Assembly: GCA_019637875.1 (NCBI GenBank) | Contig: JAHBUW010000002.1 | Location: 1-64,000, forward strand | Reading direction: 5' to 3' | From: Pseudobdellovibrionaceae bacterium | Lineage (GTDB): Bacteria > Bdellovibrionota > Bdellovibrionia > Bdellovibrionales > Bdellovibrionaceae | Length of the DNA: 64,000 nt | Shown: piece by piece, positions 9,095-17,849 of the stretch | How positions within the stretch are numbered: the stretch's first letter is position 1 | How the letters are laid out: the number at the start of each line of letters is the position of its first letter | Made by a program: the position numbers and the translations under genes | Notes under the pieces: generated by a model | Database searches by the model: none | The model's input: the letters and a program-made list of their open reading frames with translations, nothing else | What the model was told of the DNA's origin: nothing

Positions 9095-10084
9095 ATGAAG
9101 ACGTTTTCCCTCTCGCGCACCCAAAAAGCCATCCTTCTGTCGCTGGCTTTGCACTTGCTGTTGGTCCTGACCGTTTACGTGTCGGGCCTGCAAACCGAGC
9201 CGGCGCGGGAAGTGATCACGATGGAGATCGTCGAGACGCCCCCGCCCGCCGCCCCGGCGGTCGCGGAACCCACGGAAAAAGTCCAAGCGAAGAAACCGCA
9301 GCCGAAAGACGATACCCAAAAAATCGTCGACCAAGCGGACAAAGCTTTGAACGACGAGATCGATCCGAACGCGCGCTTTCTTTCGAAAAACAATCAGCGC
9401 GTGGAAAAACAGACCGTGGCGAAAAATCGCGGTGAATTCCAAAACCGCGCCACCCAAGGACCGCAAGGTAAAGAGGGCTCCGACAAACCCGCGAATCCGA
9501 TGGACCGTTTTCTTCCGCAATTCGACGCCGTGAAAGCGGTCGCCGATCATGCGGAACGTGAAAAGCAATACGAAGAAGACGCGGAAGCGCTGATGGCGCA
9601 AGCGCAGAAACAGAAGAAGGCCGAGGTCGCCGAAGCCCAAGCGAAACGCGATGCGGGCACGGGAAACGACTCCACCAAAGGCAGCGACACCAGTCAGACC
9701 CTCGATTACATCAAAGATTTGGATCCGGGACTCGAAACGCTTTTGAGCTCGAAGGAATTCAAATTCTATACGTACTTCTCGCGCGTGCGGACGCAGCTGA
9801 ATCAGCATTGGACGCCCAAAGTCCGCTCGAAAGTCAGCCAGATGTACAAAAAGGGCCGCCGAATCGCCGCCAGCGACGACATGATCACGCGCTGCTTGGT
9901 CACGCTGGATCGCTCGGGCAAACTCGTCAAAGTTCAAATCATCGGCAATTCCGGCGTCATCGAGCTGGATGAAGCCGCCGTCGAGGCGTTCCGCTCTGCG
10001 GCGCCCTTCCCGAATCCCCCGTCTGGCATGGTCGACGGCGATGGGACGATCAAAATCCGCTGGGATTTCATTCTCGAGGCCTAA
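9095..10084 (+). CDS. TonB/TolA-like protein with C-terminal TonB domain
   Basis: 329 residues from the ATG at 9095 (AAGGA just upstream); the same frame is open far upstream, but that part is antisense to the phosphatase. It has one N-terminal membrane anchor (AILLSLALHLLLVLTVYVSG), a Pro-rich stretch (EIVETPPPAAPAV), a long charged region rich in Lys, Glu and Ala, and a C-terminal TonB-like domain (VRTQLNQHWTPKV ... FPNPPSG ... IKIRWDFILEA). The layout fits a periplasm-spanning energy transducer or TolA-type envelope protein. ExbB/ExbD or TolQ/TolR genes are not in the window, so its partner is unknown. It is divergent from the phosphatase gene. Confidence 0.85.
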   Translation: MKTFSLSRTQKAILLSLALHLLLVLTVYVSGLQTEPAREVITMEIVETPPPAAPAVAEPTEKVQAKKPQPKDDTQKIVDQADKALNDEIDPNARFLSKNNQRVEKQTVAKNRGEFQNRATQGPQGKEGSDKPANPMDRFLPQFDAVKAVADHAEREKQYEEDAEALMAQAQKQKKAEVAEAQAKRDAGTGNDSTKGSDTSQTLDYIKDLDPGLETLLSSKEFKFYTYFSRVRTQLNQHWTPKVRSKVSQMYKKGRRIAASDDMITRCLVTLDRSGKLVKVQIIGNSGVIELDEAAVEAFRSAAPFPNPPSGMVDGDGTIKIRWDFILEA

Positions 10085-10179
10085 TCCTCTGCGCCACATA
10101 GGGCGATTTGCTTTGGCGCCAGCCTTCCCTTCGAGTAATTATTCGACTTTCGATTCCGCACCTGTGAGGAGTAACGCAA

Positions 10180-13002
10180 ATGGCAAAGACCACCCCGACT
10201 TCGAATCTTGAGTCTCAACGCGAGGTTTTGGAAAGCATCGCCCGTCGCGCGCACTACCTGGCGACCCAGATGATTTACCAAGCCAATCACCGCGACGACA
10301 AAGAAAAGGGCGACCCCAAAGTCGGTGGTCACGTTTCGGCGAGCGCCTCGGCGCTGCACATCCTGGGCGCGCTTCACCTGGTCACGCGCACCGGTTTCGA
10401 CCACATCGCGAACAAACCGCACGCCTCGCCCTCGGATCACGCTTACCACTACCTGCTCGATCTGTTCTTGAATCAAGACCTGTCGAAGGTTTCGCTCGAA
10501 GACGCGAACACCGCAATGATGGGGCTGCGCAAGTTCTCGCAAAATGGCGAGCCCGTGTTCCAATCCTATCACTCGGCCTATGATTCGGATCACCACAACT
10601 TCTTCCCCTCGGGCACCGTCGGCATCCCGCCGGTCAACGCCGGCTACCTGGCGCTCGCTTACCGTTACGCGAAAGATCACGGCTACAACGTGCCCGACGC
10701 GCACTTCTGGGCGATCATCGGCGACTCCGAGTTCCGTGAAGGCTCGCTCTTCGAGGCGATCCCCGATTTCGCCGAGCGCGAGCTCGGGAACCTGACCTGG
10801 ATCGTCGACTACAACCGCCAGTCGCTGGACGGTCACCGCATCTCGAACAAAAAGATCATGGATGGATCGGATGCCGACCGCATCGAGCGCACCATGCGCG
10901 CGAACGGCTGGGACGTGATCCAGGTCCGTCACGGCGCCCTTCGCCAAGCCCTGTTCAAGAAACCGGGCGGCGACGCCTACCAGAATTTCCTCGAGAACGA
11001 ACTCGAGGATTACGAACTGCAAGCGCTGCTGCTCGTCCAGGACATGAAGGCGCTGAAAAAAGGCATCGCGAAAGAGCACGCGAACATGAAGAAGTTCCTC
11101 GACTCCGTTTCGGACGAAGAGCTTTACAAATCGCTGCGCGACTTCGGCGCGCACGACATGATCATCATGGCGAACGCGCTCGAAGAATCGAAAAAGAATC
11201 CGCGTAAACCCACGCTCATCGTCGCGCACACATTGAAGGGCTGGAACCTGAAGATGGCCGCGGCGCCCGGGAACCACTCGGCGCTCCTGCAAGACGAAGA
11301 GATGGAAGAGCTGCGCAAACGCCAGGGCATCACCGGCGACGCTTTGTTCGCGCGTTTCGACGCGAAATCGGCGGAAGGCAAATACCTGAAAGAGCGCGGC
11401 GAAAAGCTCTACTCCGAGATCAAAGCGCAGAACCAGCTGCGCGCCGAGAACGAAGAGTTCTTCCGGCAAAAGCTCGGTGAGTTCGGCGAAATTCCGCCGA
11501 GCCTCGAGATCTCGACCAAAATGGCGAGCTATCCCCACACGCAGTGGATGCTGGGACAGTTGACCGCGAAGCTGACCCGGATCGCGAATACGCCGCTCAA
11601 CGAAAAAGAACTGAAGCAAGGCCAGAAGGCCCTGCCCGATTCCGAAAAGCCGTGGAAGACGCCCGGCGAGCTGCTGGTTTCGATGGCGCCCGACGTGGGA
11701 ACTTCGACGAACCTGAACCCCGCGATGGACGGAAAGATCTTCGGCGCCCCCGTGGTGCAGGACTTCGAGGCAGACCTCGGCGTGAAGGACAACAAACTTC
11801 CCGACCTCGTTCCCGGCGAAGACCCTTCGGATCGTTACATCCGTTTCGAGATCGCGGAAGCGAACGTCATGTCCTGCGTGGGCAGCTTCGGTCGCCTGCG
11901 TGACACGCTCGGCATCCCGATCATGCCTTTGATGACCGTCTACGACTTCTTCATCAAACGCGCGCTGGATCAGTACTTCTACAACCTGTATTGGAAATCG
12001 AGCTTCATCCTGGTGGGAACGCCCTCGGGCGTGACCCTGTCGCCGGAAGGCGCGCAGCACGGCTGGAAGTCGGACATTCAGATCCCGAACCAGATCACGT
12101 GGGAACCTTTCTTCTGCCAAGAGCTCGACTGGATTTTGTCGGACGCGGTGAAACGCCACATGACCTACGACAACGTGGGACGTAACGGCGTTCTGATCCG
12201 CGGCGTGACCCGCGGCGTGGAGCAGAAGGACATGATGCTGCACTTGAAACGCCAACTGCGTTTCAAACAGGATCAGTCCCAAGCCTTGGGCCGTGCGGAG
12301 TTCCTGCTGAACGGCGCCGCGAACGAAGCGGACGTTCCGGCGGTGGACGAAGCGACGATCCTGTCGACCTTGCGTGAAGAAGTGCTCGCGGGCGCCTACT
12401 ACTTGGTGGATTACCGCGGCTACGCGGGCTACGAGCCCGGCGACAACGTCGTGAACGTCTTCGCCATGGGTTCGATGTGCACCGAAGCGCTGAAGGCGTC
12501 CGAGGCGCTCCTCGCCCACGGCATTTACGCGAACGTCATCGTCGTGACCTCGTCGGATCTGCTGTGCGGAATCCAGGCTCACGAAAACGACTACGCTTAC
12601 CTGAAAAACAATTTGGGCGTGAACGGCGATCTGATCGCGCATCCGACCGAACAGCTGAACGGACACGAGTTCGTGACCGTCGCCGGTCGCCGCGTGCCGA
12701 TCGTCAGCGTCGCGGATGGCGAAGCGGGTCTGCTCGACAACTTGGGCTCCATCGTCGGCGTGAAACAAGAGTCGCTCGCGGTGCGCAAGCACTCGAAGTG
12801 CGGACGCCCGAAAGACGTCTACGCGTATCACCACATCGATGCGGCGGCGGTCGTGGAAGCCTGCGGTAAAGTCCTCAGCGAAACGGCTTTGGAAAACGTG
12901 CAGGTCAGCCAGGCTGTGCTCGGCGAAGTTCGCGCGGCGGCGGGACAAAATCCCGGCCAGTGGACCGACCTGTGGCCCCAGCGCGCCGAGAATCAGCACT
13001 AA
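10180..13002 (+). CDS. aceE: Homodimeric-type pyruvate dehydrogenase E1 component (AceE-like)
   Basis: 940 residues, slightly longer than the usual 880-900 of AceE. The transketolase-like fold is visible: an N-terminal thiamine-diphosphate half with HASPSDHAYHY, the FFPSGTVGIPPVNAGYLALAYRY segment and the cofactor motif (GDSEFREGSLFEA ... NLTWIVDYNRQSLDG), then a C-terminal pyrimidine-binding half (RFEIAEANVMSCVGSFG, GTPSGVTLSPEGAQHGWKS). It should decarboxylate pyruvate (or a related 2-oxo acid) and acetylate a lipoyl domain. The cofactor motif reads GDS where most members have GDG. No E2 or E3 gene is nearby. The downstream hydrolase starts on the last base of the stop codon. The AceE-like assignment is firm; pyruvate as substrate is inferred. 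Confidence 0.87.
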   Translation: MAKTTPTSNLESQREVLESIARRAHYLATQMIYQANHRDDKEKGDPKVGGHVSASASALHILGALHLVTRTGFDHIANKPHASPSDHAYHYLLDLFLNQDLSKVSLEDANTAMMGLRKFSQNGEPVFQSYHSAYDSDHHNFFPSGTVGIPPVNAGYLALAYRYAKDHGYNVPDAHFWAIIGDSEFREGSLFEAIPDFAERELGNLTWIVDYNRQSLDGHRISNKKIMDGSDADRIERTMRANGWDVIQVRHGALRQALFKKPGGDAYQNFLENELEDYELQALLLVQDMKALKKGIAKEHANMKKFLDSVSDEELYKSLRDFGAHDMIIMANALEESKKNPRKPTLIVAHTLKGWNLKMAAAPGNHSALLQDEEMEELRKRQGITGDALFARFDAKSAEGKYLKERGEKLYSEIKAQNQLRAENEEFFRQKLGEFGEIPPSLEISTKMASYPHTQWMLGQLTAKLTRIANTPLNEKELKQGQKALPDSEKPWKTPGELLVSMAPDVGTSTNLNPAMDGKIFGAPVVQDFEADLGVKDNKLPDLVPGEDPSDRYIRFEIAEANVMSCVGSFGRLRDTLGIPIMPLMTVYDFFIKRALDQYFYNLYWKSSFILVGTPSGVTLSPEGAQHGWKSDIQIPNQITWEPFFCQELDWILSDAVKRHMTYDNVGRNGVLIRGVTRGVEQKDMMLHLKRQLRFKQDQSQALGRAEFLLNGAANEADVPAVDEATILSTLREEVLAGAYYLVDYRGYAGYEPGDNVVNVFAMGSMCTEALKASEALLAHGIYANVIVVTSSDLLCGIQAHENDYAYLKNNLGVNGDLIAHPTEQLNGHEFVTVAGRRVPIVSVADGEAGLLDNLGSIVGVKQESLAVRKHSKCGRPKDVYAYHHIDAAAVVEACGKVLSETALENVQVSQAVLGEVRAAAGQNPGQWTDLWPQRAENQH

Positions 13003-13742
13003 TGTTGTCCCTCAGTTTCGGAGCCGAGTTTCATCCGGCTCCGAAAAAGCTCTATCAAGAAACGATCCTGTTCATCCCGTTTTACGGCGGGAAGAAACCG
13101 CAGATCCGTCGTCATGTGGAGTTCGCGAATGAGCTTGGCTTCGACGCGGTCGACGTCGAGATGGACACGAGCGTCCTCGGCTTTCCGAACCGCGTGATCT
13201 CGTCGCAACGCGGTCTCGGCTACAAACACGTCTGGGCCGATCAGGTCGAGCAGCTCTTGAACGAGATCCCCGGACGTAAAATCGTGTTCGCTTTTTCGAA
13301 CCCCAGCTCGGGCGCGATCGAAGCCTTAGGGCGTCGCCGCGCGGTCGACGTCGCGGCCCTGATCTGCGACGGCGGTCCCACCGCGCGCTACTGGGATTCC
13401 CTCGTGAAATACTACACCAGCGAAACGCCACTCCCGATCTTGCCGGCACGCTGGGCGGCCGCGACGCTGCTCACGCCGCTGTGGTCGTTGAACGCGCGCG
13501 GAACCCTGGCCGAGGATTTGGCGAAGCTGCCGCAGGGATTTCCGGTCTTGTCGATTCGCGGCTGGAAGGATCACCTGATCCCGCCGAAACACATCGACGA
13601 GGTCTTCGAGCCCCATTTGAATTTGAACTGGCGTAAATTGAGCCTACCCGAAGCGGGTCACCTGAACGGTCTGCGCGACTTTCCCGAGGACTACATCCCG
13701 CCCGTCCGCGACTTCCTCATCGAAGTCGCGCGGCCGGTTTAG
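13002..13742 (+). CDS. Alpha/beta-hydrolase-like protein coupled to AceE
   Basis: 246 residues from the ATG at 13002, which shares one base with the aceE stop codon (TAATG), so translation is probably coupled. The order of segments fits an alpha/beta-hydrolase fold: an early strand (ETILFIPFYGG), a nucleophile-elbow-like turn (FAFSNPSSGAIEAL), a late acid region (IRGWKDHLIPPKH) and a final His (EAGHLNGL). The elbow reads N-P-S-S-G rather than the usual G-x-S-x-G, so catalysis is likely but unproven. There is no signal peptide, so it is cytoplasmic. A thioesterase or deacylase helping 2-oxo-acid metabolism would fit the context, but this is a guess. Confidence 0.75.
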   Translation: MLSLSFGAEFHPAPKKLYQETILFIPFYGGKKPQIRRHVEFANELGFDAVDVEMDTSVLGFPNRVISSQRGLGYKHVWADQVEQLLNEIPGRKIVFAFSNPSSGAIEALGRRRAVDVAALICDGGPTARYWDSLVKYYTSETPLPILPARWAAATLLTPLWSLNARGTLAEDLAKLPQGFPVLSIRGWKDHLIPPKHIDEVFEPHLNLNWRKLSLPEAGHLNGLRDFPEDYIPPVRDFLIEVARPV

Positions 13743-13785
13743 CGATCTTCATTCGCCTGGTCTACTGGGCGATCTTCATTCGCCT
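13742..13785. repeat. 17-bp direct repeat at a gene end
   Basis: The 17-mer GCGATCTTCATTCGCCT occurs at 13742-13758 and again at 13769-13785 (period 27). The second copy includes the last codons and stop of the minus-strand secreted protein gene at 13776; the first copy lies just beyond it, at the end of the convergent hydrolase gene. It looks like a small tandem duplication of the 3' end. Confidence 0.8.
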
Positions 13786-14198
13786 TTAAAAACAAGTTTT
13801 CCCGATTTGCCTTTGCAGGAGCCGAAAGGGGTCAGGTCCGTTCCGCTGAGCTCCAAGGTCTCGTCGGTGCGCGCGGCTTCGAAACGGTTCAGCACGTAAG
13901 TCGGCATGGCGCCCGAGCACGCGGTCCAGCTACCGCTCGCGAACTCCGCCGACAGGATGTTGCCGTCCATCTGCACGATGCCTTCGATGGTGATCTCGCA
14001 ACCGTCTTTCACCAGCACCGCGCTGATCAGGTCGCCGCTGATCGAAAGGCCGACGGTCTCGTAACGCTTCTCGCCCATGGTGCCGTCATCGCAAGGCACG
14101 GAATCAAGAGTCCAATCGCCGTCGACATCGACGGGCGCATTCGCCCAAGAGATTGCGGGAAGGGTCAGCAGAGCCAAAATCCAGACGCGGAAACGCAT
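13776..14198 (-). CDS. Small secreted protein of unknown function
   Basis: 140 residues from the ATG at 14196-14198. A ribosome site (AAAGGACATTTTC) and a clear signal peptide (MRFRVWILALLTLPAISWANA) support this start over the longer frame. The mature part is about 120 residues, beta-rich, with four cysteines (VPCDD, DGCEITIEG, TACSG, GSCKG) that could form two disulfides. The alternation of short strands resembles a small lipocalin-like barrel, but this is only an impression. The gene lies just downstream of the large hairpin element at 14268-14472 and shares its 3' end with the 17-bp direct repeat. Confidence 0.8.
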   Translation of the reverse strand: MRFRVWILALLTLPAISWANAPVDVDGDWTLDSVPCDDGTMGEKRYETVGLSISGDLISAVLVKDGCEITIEGIVQMDGNILSAEFASGSWTACSGAMPTYVLNRFEAARTDETLELSGTDLTPFGSCKGKSGKLVFKGE

Positions 14199-14267
14199 GA
14201 AAATGTCCTTTCGATTTGCAAACGTACCGATTCGGCAATGACTCGAAAGGATTGGCAACAAAAATCA

Positions 14268-14472
14268 GAAGCCTCTGCTGCCCCCTGCGACACCAAAATC
14301 AAGGAGTGAGCGAAAAGAATAGAAGTTTCCCATTTCTGCGAGGCACGGCCCTCCAGGCCTCGCCGCAGATGAATACGCCATCCTGGCGCTGCGGAGGCCT
14401 CCCATAAATGGGAAACTTCTATTCTTTTCGCTCAGCCGAAATCTGGTTTTCGCAGGGGGCAGCAGAAGCTTC
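14268..14472 (-). repeat. Long hairpin element with conserved core, copy 1
   Basis: A nested inverted repeat. Outer arms at 14268-14290 and 14450-14472 pair over 23 nt with one mismatch. An internal loop of 16 and 15 nt follows. Inner arms at 14307-14335 and 14406-14434 pair perfectly over 29 nt. The core (14345-14397) contains CCGCAG...CTGCGG and, inside it, CGCC-ATCCT-GGCG. The core matches the element at 29580-29770 at 45 of 53 positions, while the stems are unrelated. The outer arm overlaps the stop codon of the minus-strand methyltransferase gene, so the element would form the 3' end of that transcript. The strand given follows that gene. Confidence 0.85.
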
Positions 14473-15160
14473 AGAACAGCTTGCGCGAGACGGCCATCCC
14501 GTCGGAGCTCGGGATCATGAAAGTCTCGTAACGAGCGGGCGTCATGACACGCGCAAGGTAGCCACGCATGACCTGCACTTGCTTCGCCGAAAAGCGATCA
14601 TCGCCTTCTTGCTGAGCATCGGGCTGAAAGACCGCGCCGCGCAGAAAGACGTTGTCCGCGACGACGAGCGCGCCGGAACGAAGGTTCTTTTCGGCCCAAT
14701 CCAGATCGTTTTGGTATTCGGCTTTCGCGCCGTCCAGAAAGATTCCGTCGAAAGGACCGAGGGATTCGAGCGTCGCTTTGGCCGCGCGCGAGTCGCCCTC
14801 CACCAAGTGCAGACGCCCGCTGAGCTCCGGGGCGGCGAACAGCTCTTTCAAGAAGCGGCAACGATCGGGCGACTTCTCGATCGTCCACACCTCACTGCCC
14901 TCCGCGAGCGTAGAGAGAAGGCACAGCGCCGAATAGCCGGTCAGCGCACCGACCTCCACCCATTTCGCGGGTTTCAGATGCGCGCCCGTGAGCTTCAATG
15001 CTTGCGCGAACATCGCCATCTCGGCTTCGCCCAGCGACATGAAGCCGACCTCGGTGCGCGCGGCTTCTTCTTTCGCCCGCCGCATGAGGTCCGGAAACCG
15101 CCAGGGCTGAGGGAAATCCTGATGAAACTGCGCGATCAAATCGGAAGTGACACGGTCCAT
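14471..15160 (-). CDS. Class I SAM-dependent O-methyltransferase (CCoAMT-like)
   Basis: 229 residues from the ATG at 15158-15160; the longer open frame upstream is antisense to the neighbouring phosphatase. The catechol/caffeoyl-CoA O-methyltransferase pattern is visible: WVEVGALTGYSALCLLSTL (SAM loop), VWTIEKSPDRC, LVEGDSRAAK, FDGIFLDGAKAEYQNDLDWA (metal-binding acid) and VVADNVFLRGAV. It should methylate a hydroxyl on a small molecule in the cytoplasm; the substrate cannot be told. The start codon is 27 nt from the divergent HAD phosphatase start. The stop codon lies inside the outer arm of the large hairpin element. Confidence 0.92.
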   Translation of the reverse strand: MDRVTSDLIAQFHQDFPQPWRFPDLMRRAKEEAARTEVGFMSLGEAEMAMFAQALKLTGAHLKPAKWVEVGALTGYSALCLLSTLAEGSEVWTIEKSPDRCRFLKELFAAPELSGRLHLVEGDSRAAKATLESLGPFDGIFLDGAKAEYQNDLDWAEKNLRSGALVVADNVFLRGAVFQPDAQQEGDDRFSAKQVQVMRGYLARVMTPARYETFMIPSSDGMAVSRKLF

Positions 15161-15187
15161 GGGCGCACAGTAGCCTCCCTGGCTAGG

Positions 15188-15841
15188 ATGATCAAACACC
15201 TCGTCTTCGATTTGGACGGCACTTTGGCCGACACCCTGCCCGAAATCCATGCGACGGCCGACGCCTTGGCGGTCGCACGGGGCTTTCGCCGTCCGACACT
15301 TGAGGAAACCCGCCACGGCATCGGTTACGGCGGACGGACTCTGCTCTGCAATCTGTTCGGTTTCCAGAAGAACTCGCCCGAGCTCCAAGCCGCCTATGAC
15401 GAGTTCCTCGGTTTTTATGACGAAATCTCTGGGACGACCGCGACACTTTATCCGGGTGTCGATCAATTTTTACGAGAATGGCGCGGCGGTCTTTCCATCA
15501 TCACGAATAAGCCCGGCAAACCCGCCGCGAAAGTCATCCGTTTCACGGGACTCGATGCGCACCCTTGGTCGGTCGTCATCCACGGCGAAAGTTTCCCGAA
15601 GAAAAAACCCGACGCGCTTCCTTTCACCGAGTGCTTTCAGCGCGTCGGCGTGGCGCCCGAAGAGGTCCTCGTCATCGGCGACAGCGATGCTGACGTTTTA
15701 GGAGCCCAGGCCTGTGGCGCGAAGTCCTTGGCCGTCAGCTTCGGGTATATGAACTTGCCCGAGCTCGAGGCCCTGAGACCTGACGGCATCCTCCATCGTT
15801 ACGAGGATCTTCCGGGTGAAATTCGGCGCCTCTCGCGGTAA
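15188..15841 (+). CDS. HAD-superfamily hydrolase, phosphoglycolate phosphatase-like
   Basis: 217 residues from the ATG at 15188. HAD motif I is DLDGTLADT with the nucleophile Asp and acid Asp two residues apart. Motif II is IITNKPG, motif III is the Lys in KKKPDALPF, and motif IV is VIGDSDADVLGAQACG. A helical cap lies between motifs I and II, as in Gph and related phosphatases. It is a soluble cytoplasmic enzyme of normal length, probably removing phosphate from phosphoglycolate or a similar metabolite. It is divergent from the methyltransferase, with only 27 nt for both promoters. Confidence 0.9.
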   Translation: MIKHLVFDLDGTLADTLPEIHATADALAVARGFRRPTLEETRHGIGYGGRTLLCNLFGFQKNSPELQAAYDEFLGFYDEISGTTATLYPGVDQFLREWRGGLSIITNKPGKPAAKVIRFTGLDAHPWSVVIHGESFPKKKPDALPFTECFQRVGVAPEEVLVIGDSDADVLGAQACGAKSLAVSFGYMNLPELEALRPDGILHRYEDLPGEIRRLSR

Positions 15842-15955
15842 GAATTCTCGGTTTTTATAAGGCTCATAACGCCCCGCCAAGATTCTGCCTAAAATGAGCG
15901 CAAACGCCCTCCCTATTCTTTGACTTGGCCCCCGGGAAATTGCAGTCTGCCGCGC

Positions 15956-17686
15956 ATGACTAAAGCCTCGCCGAACCTGATTGATGTTAAAAACCTGTCC
16001 ATCGATTTTGCGACCGAAAACGGTCTCGTGAAAGCGGTGAGGAACGTCTCGTTCAGCATTCCGCGCGGCAAGACCCTGTCGATCGTCGGCGAGTCGGGTT
16101 CGGGAAAGTCCGTCACCTCGCTCGCGCTCATGCGTCTTTTGCCTTCGCCCCCGGCGCTCATCCGCAGCGGCGAAGTTCTGCTCGACGGCGAAAATTTGCT
16201 CAACGTCAGCGAGTCGCGCATGTGCGACATCCGCGGCAAAAAAATGTCGATGATCTTCCAAGAGCCGATGACCTCGCTGAACCCGGTTTATTCGATCGGC
16301 AATCAGCTCGTCGAAACTTTGATTCAGCACGAAAAGATGACGAAGAAGGAAGCTTGGGCGCGTGGCATCGAGCTGCTCCACAACGTCGGCATTCCGAAGC
16401 CGCAAGAACGCATGGAGTGGTATCCCCACCATATGTCCGGTGGACAGCGCCAGCGCGCGATGATCGCGATGGCGATCGCCTGCAATCCCAGCCTGCTGAT
16501 CGCCGATGAGCCGACGACCGCGCTCGACGTGACGATCCAGAAACAGATCCTGAAGCTGCTGGCGGACCTGCAACAGCAGTACAACATGAGCCTGCTCTTC
16601 ATCACCCATGACTTGGGTGTCGTCGCGGACATCGCGGATGAAGCGCTCGTCATGTACCGCGGTGAAATTGTCGAGCAAGGCAAAACCGCGAAGCTCTTCA
16701 ACCAGCCCGAGCATCCCTACACCAAGGGGCTGCTGGCGTGCCGTCCGGCGCTCGACAAAAACCCCGAACGTTTGCCCGTCCTCGCGGACTTCATGAACGA
16801 CGACGGCAGCGAAAAGACTGCGCGCGAAACTCGTCTGGAAGTGAAATCGAAAGCCGAAAAACCCAAAGACGAGGGCTCCACCCTGCTGCAAGTGCGCGGC
16901 GTGAAAACGCTCTTCCCCGCGAAGCACGGCTTCTGGGGCAACGTGAAGTCGTACACTCACGCCGTCGACGGCGTCGATCTCGACATCAAGAAAGGCCGCA
17001 CACTCGGCCTGGTCGGCGAATCGGGTTGCGGCAAGACCACGCTCGGTCGCTCGATCCTGCGCTTGATCGAACCCACCGAGGGCGAAATCATCTACAACGG
17101 CACCGACGTCACGAAGCTCTCGAAGACCGACATGCGCGAAATGCGCCGGAAGATGCAGATCGTCTTCCAAGATCCCTTCGCTTCGCTGAACCCGCGGATG
17201 TCGATCGCCTCGATCCTGAAAGAGCCGCTCGAGATCCACAAAATCGGCGACGGCGAAAGCGAGCGCACCGACCGCGTCGCGGAGCTGATGCGTGTCGTGG
17301 GTCTCAAACCCGAAATGCTGAGCCGTTATCCGCACGAGTTTTCGGGCGGGCAGAAACAGCGGATCGGCATCGCGCGCGCGCTCGCGGTGAACCCCGAATT
17401 CATCATCTGTGACGAGTCCGTGTCGGCGCTCGACGTCTCGATCCAGGCGCAGATCCTGAACTTGTTCCTGGATCTGCAAGAGCAGTTCAACCTGACCTAC
17501 GTTTTCATTTCCCACGATCTCGCGGTCGTGAAGTTCATCGCCGACGAAGTCGCCGTTATGTACAACGGCAAGATCGTCGAGCGAAACACCGCGCTCGGCA
17601 TTTATGAAAATCCGCAGGATCCCTACACCAAGAAGCTCCTCGACGCGATTCCGAAGGGGATCCCGAAGGATCTGCTCTCGCACTAA
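15956..17686 (+). CDS. Fused two-domain oligopeptide ABC transporter ATPase (DppD-DppF type)
   Basis: 576 residues from the ATG at 15956. Two complete ABC ATPase domains lie in one chain. The first has Walker A GESGSGKS, signature MSGGQRQR and Walker [13 protein letters not shown]. The second has Walker A GESGCGKT, signature FSGGQKQR and Walker [13 protein letters not shown]. Each ends with the oligopeptide-type tail ([23 protein letters not shown]). This matches the fused GsiA-like arrangement that powers dipeptide or oligopeptide import. No permease or binding-protein gene is near, so the rest of the transporter must be encoded elsewhere. A hairpin starts 21 nt after the stop. Confidence 0.93.
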   Translation: MTKASPNLIDVKNLSIDFATENGLVKAVRNVSFSIPRGKTLSIVGESGSGKSVTSLALMRLLPSPPALIRSGEVLLDGENLLNVSESRMCDIRGKKMSMIFQEPMTSLNPVYSIGNQLVETLIQHEKMTKKEAWARGIELLHNVGIPKPQERMEWYPHHMSGGQRQRAMIAMAIACNPSLLIADEPTTALDVTIQKQILKLLADLQQQYNMSLLFITHDLGVVADIADEALVMYRGEIVEQGKTAKLFNQPEHPYTKGLLACRPALDKNPERLPVLADFMNDDGSEKTARETRLEVKSKAEKPKDEGSTLLQVRGVKTLFPAKHGFWGNVKSYTHAVDGVDLDIKKGRTLGLVGESGCGKTTLGRSILRLIEPTEGEIIYNGTDVTKLSKTDMREMRRKMQIVFQDPFASLNPRMSIASILKEPLEIHKIGDGESERTDRVAELMRVVGLKPEMLSRYPHEFSGGQKQRIGIARALAVNPEFIICDESVSALDVSIQAQILNLFLDLQEQFNLTYVFISHDLAVVKFIADEVAVMYNGKIVERNTALGIYENPQDPYTKKLLDAIPKGIPKDLLSH

Positions 17687-17707
17687 TCCCGTCACAGATT
17701 TTTCAAG

Positions 17708-17754
17708 GCGCTGTCTAACTTTCCGCGAGGTGAACTCGCGGTGATTGACAGCGC
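17708..17754 (+). terminator. Two-tier hairpin containing CTGTCTAA
   Basis: Outer arms GCGCTGTC (17708-17715) and GACAGCGC (17747-17754) and inner arms CCGCGAG (17723-17729) and CTCGCGG (17735-17741) nest around a 5-nt loop, with small internal loops TAACTTT and TGATT. It begins 21 nt after the ABC ATPase stop and could end that transcript, although no T-run follows. It shares CTGTCTAA and TTGACAG with the hairpin at 21274. Confidence 0.5.
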
Positions 17755-17849
17755 GGGCGCCAACTCGAAAAGGGCGCGCGACCGTCTCGGCTCAACGTTT
17801 GCTCTTAGCTTTCTTCGCTCGGATCTGGGGAGATCTTGAGGGGGCTCAA

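Noticed and set aside
10081-12999. 972-residue open frame antisense to aceE
   Set aside because: It is the mirror of GC-rich coding sequence; the protein is Arg/His/Val-rich without any recognisable domain, and the plus-strand frame is a clear AceE homologue.
15698-17695. 665-residue open frame antisense to the ABC ATPase
   Set aside because: Codon-shadow of a gene with both Walker motifs and signature on the plus strand; no start signal.
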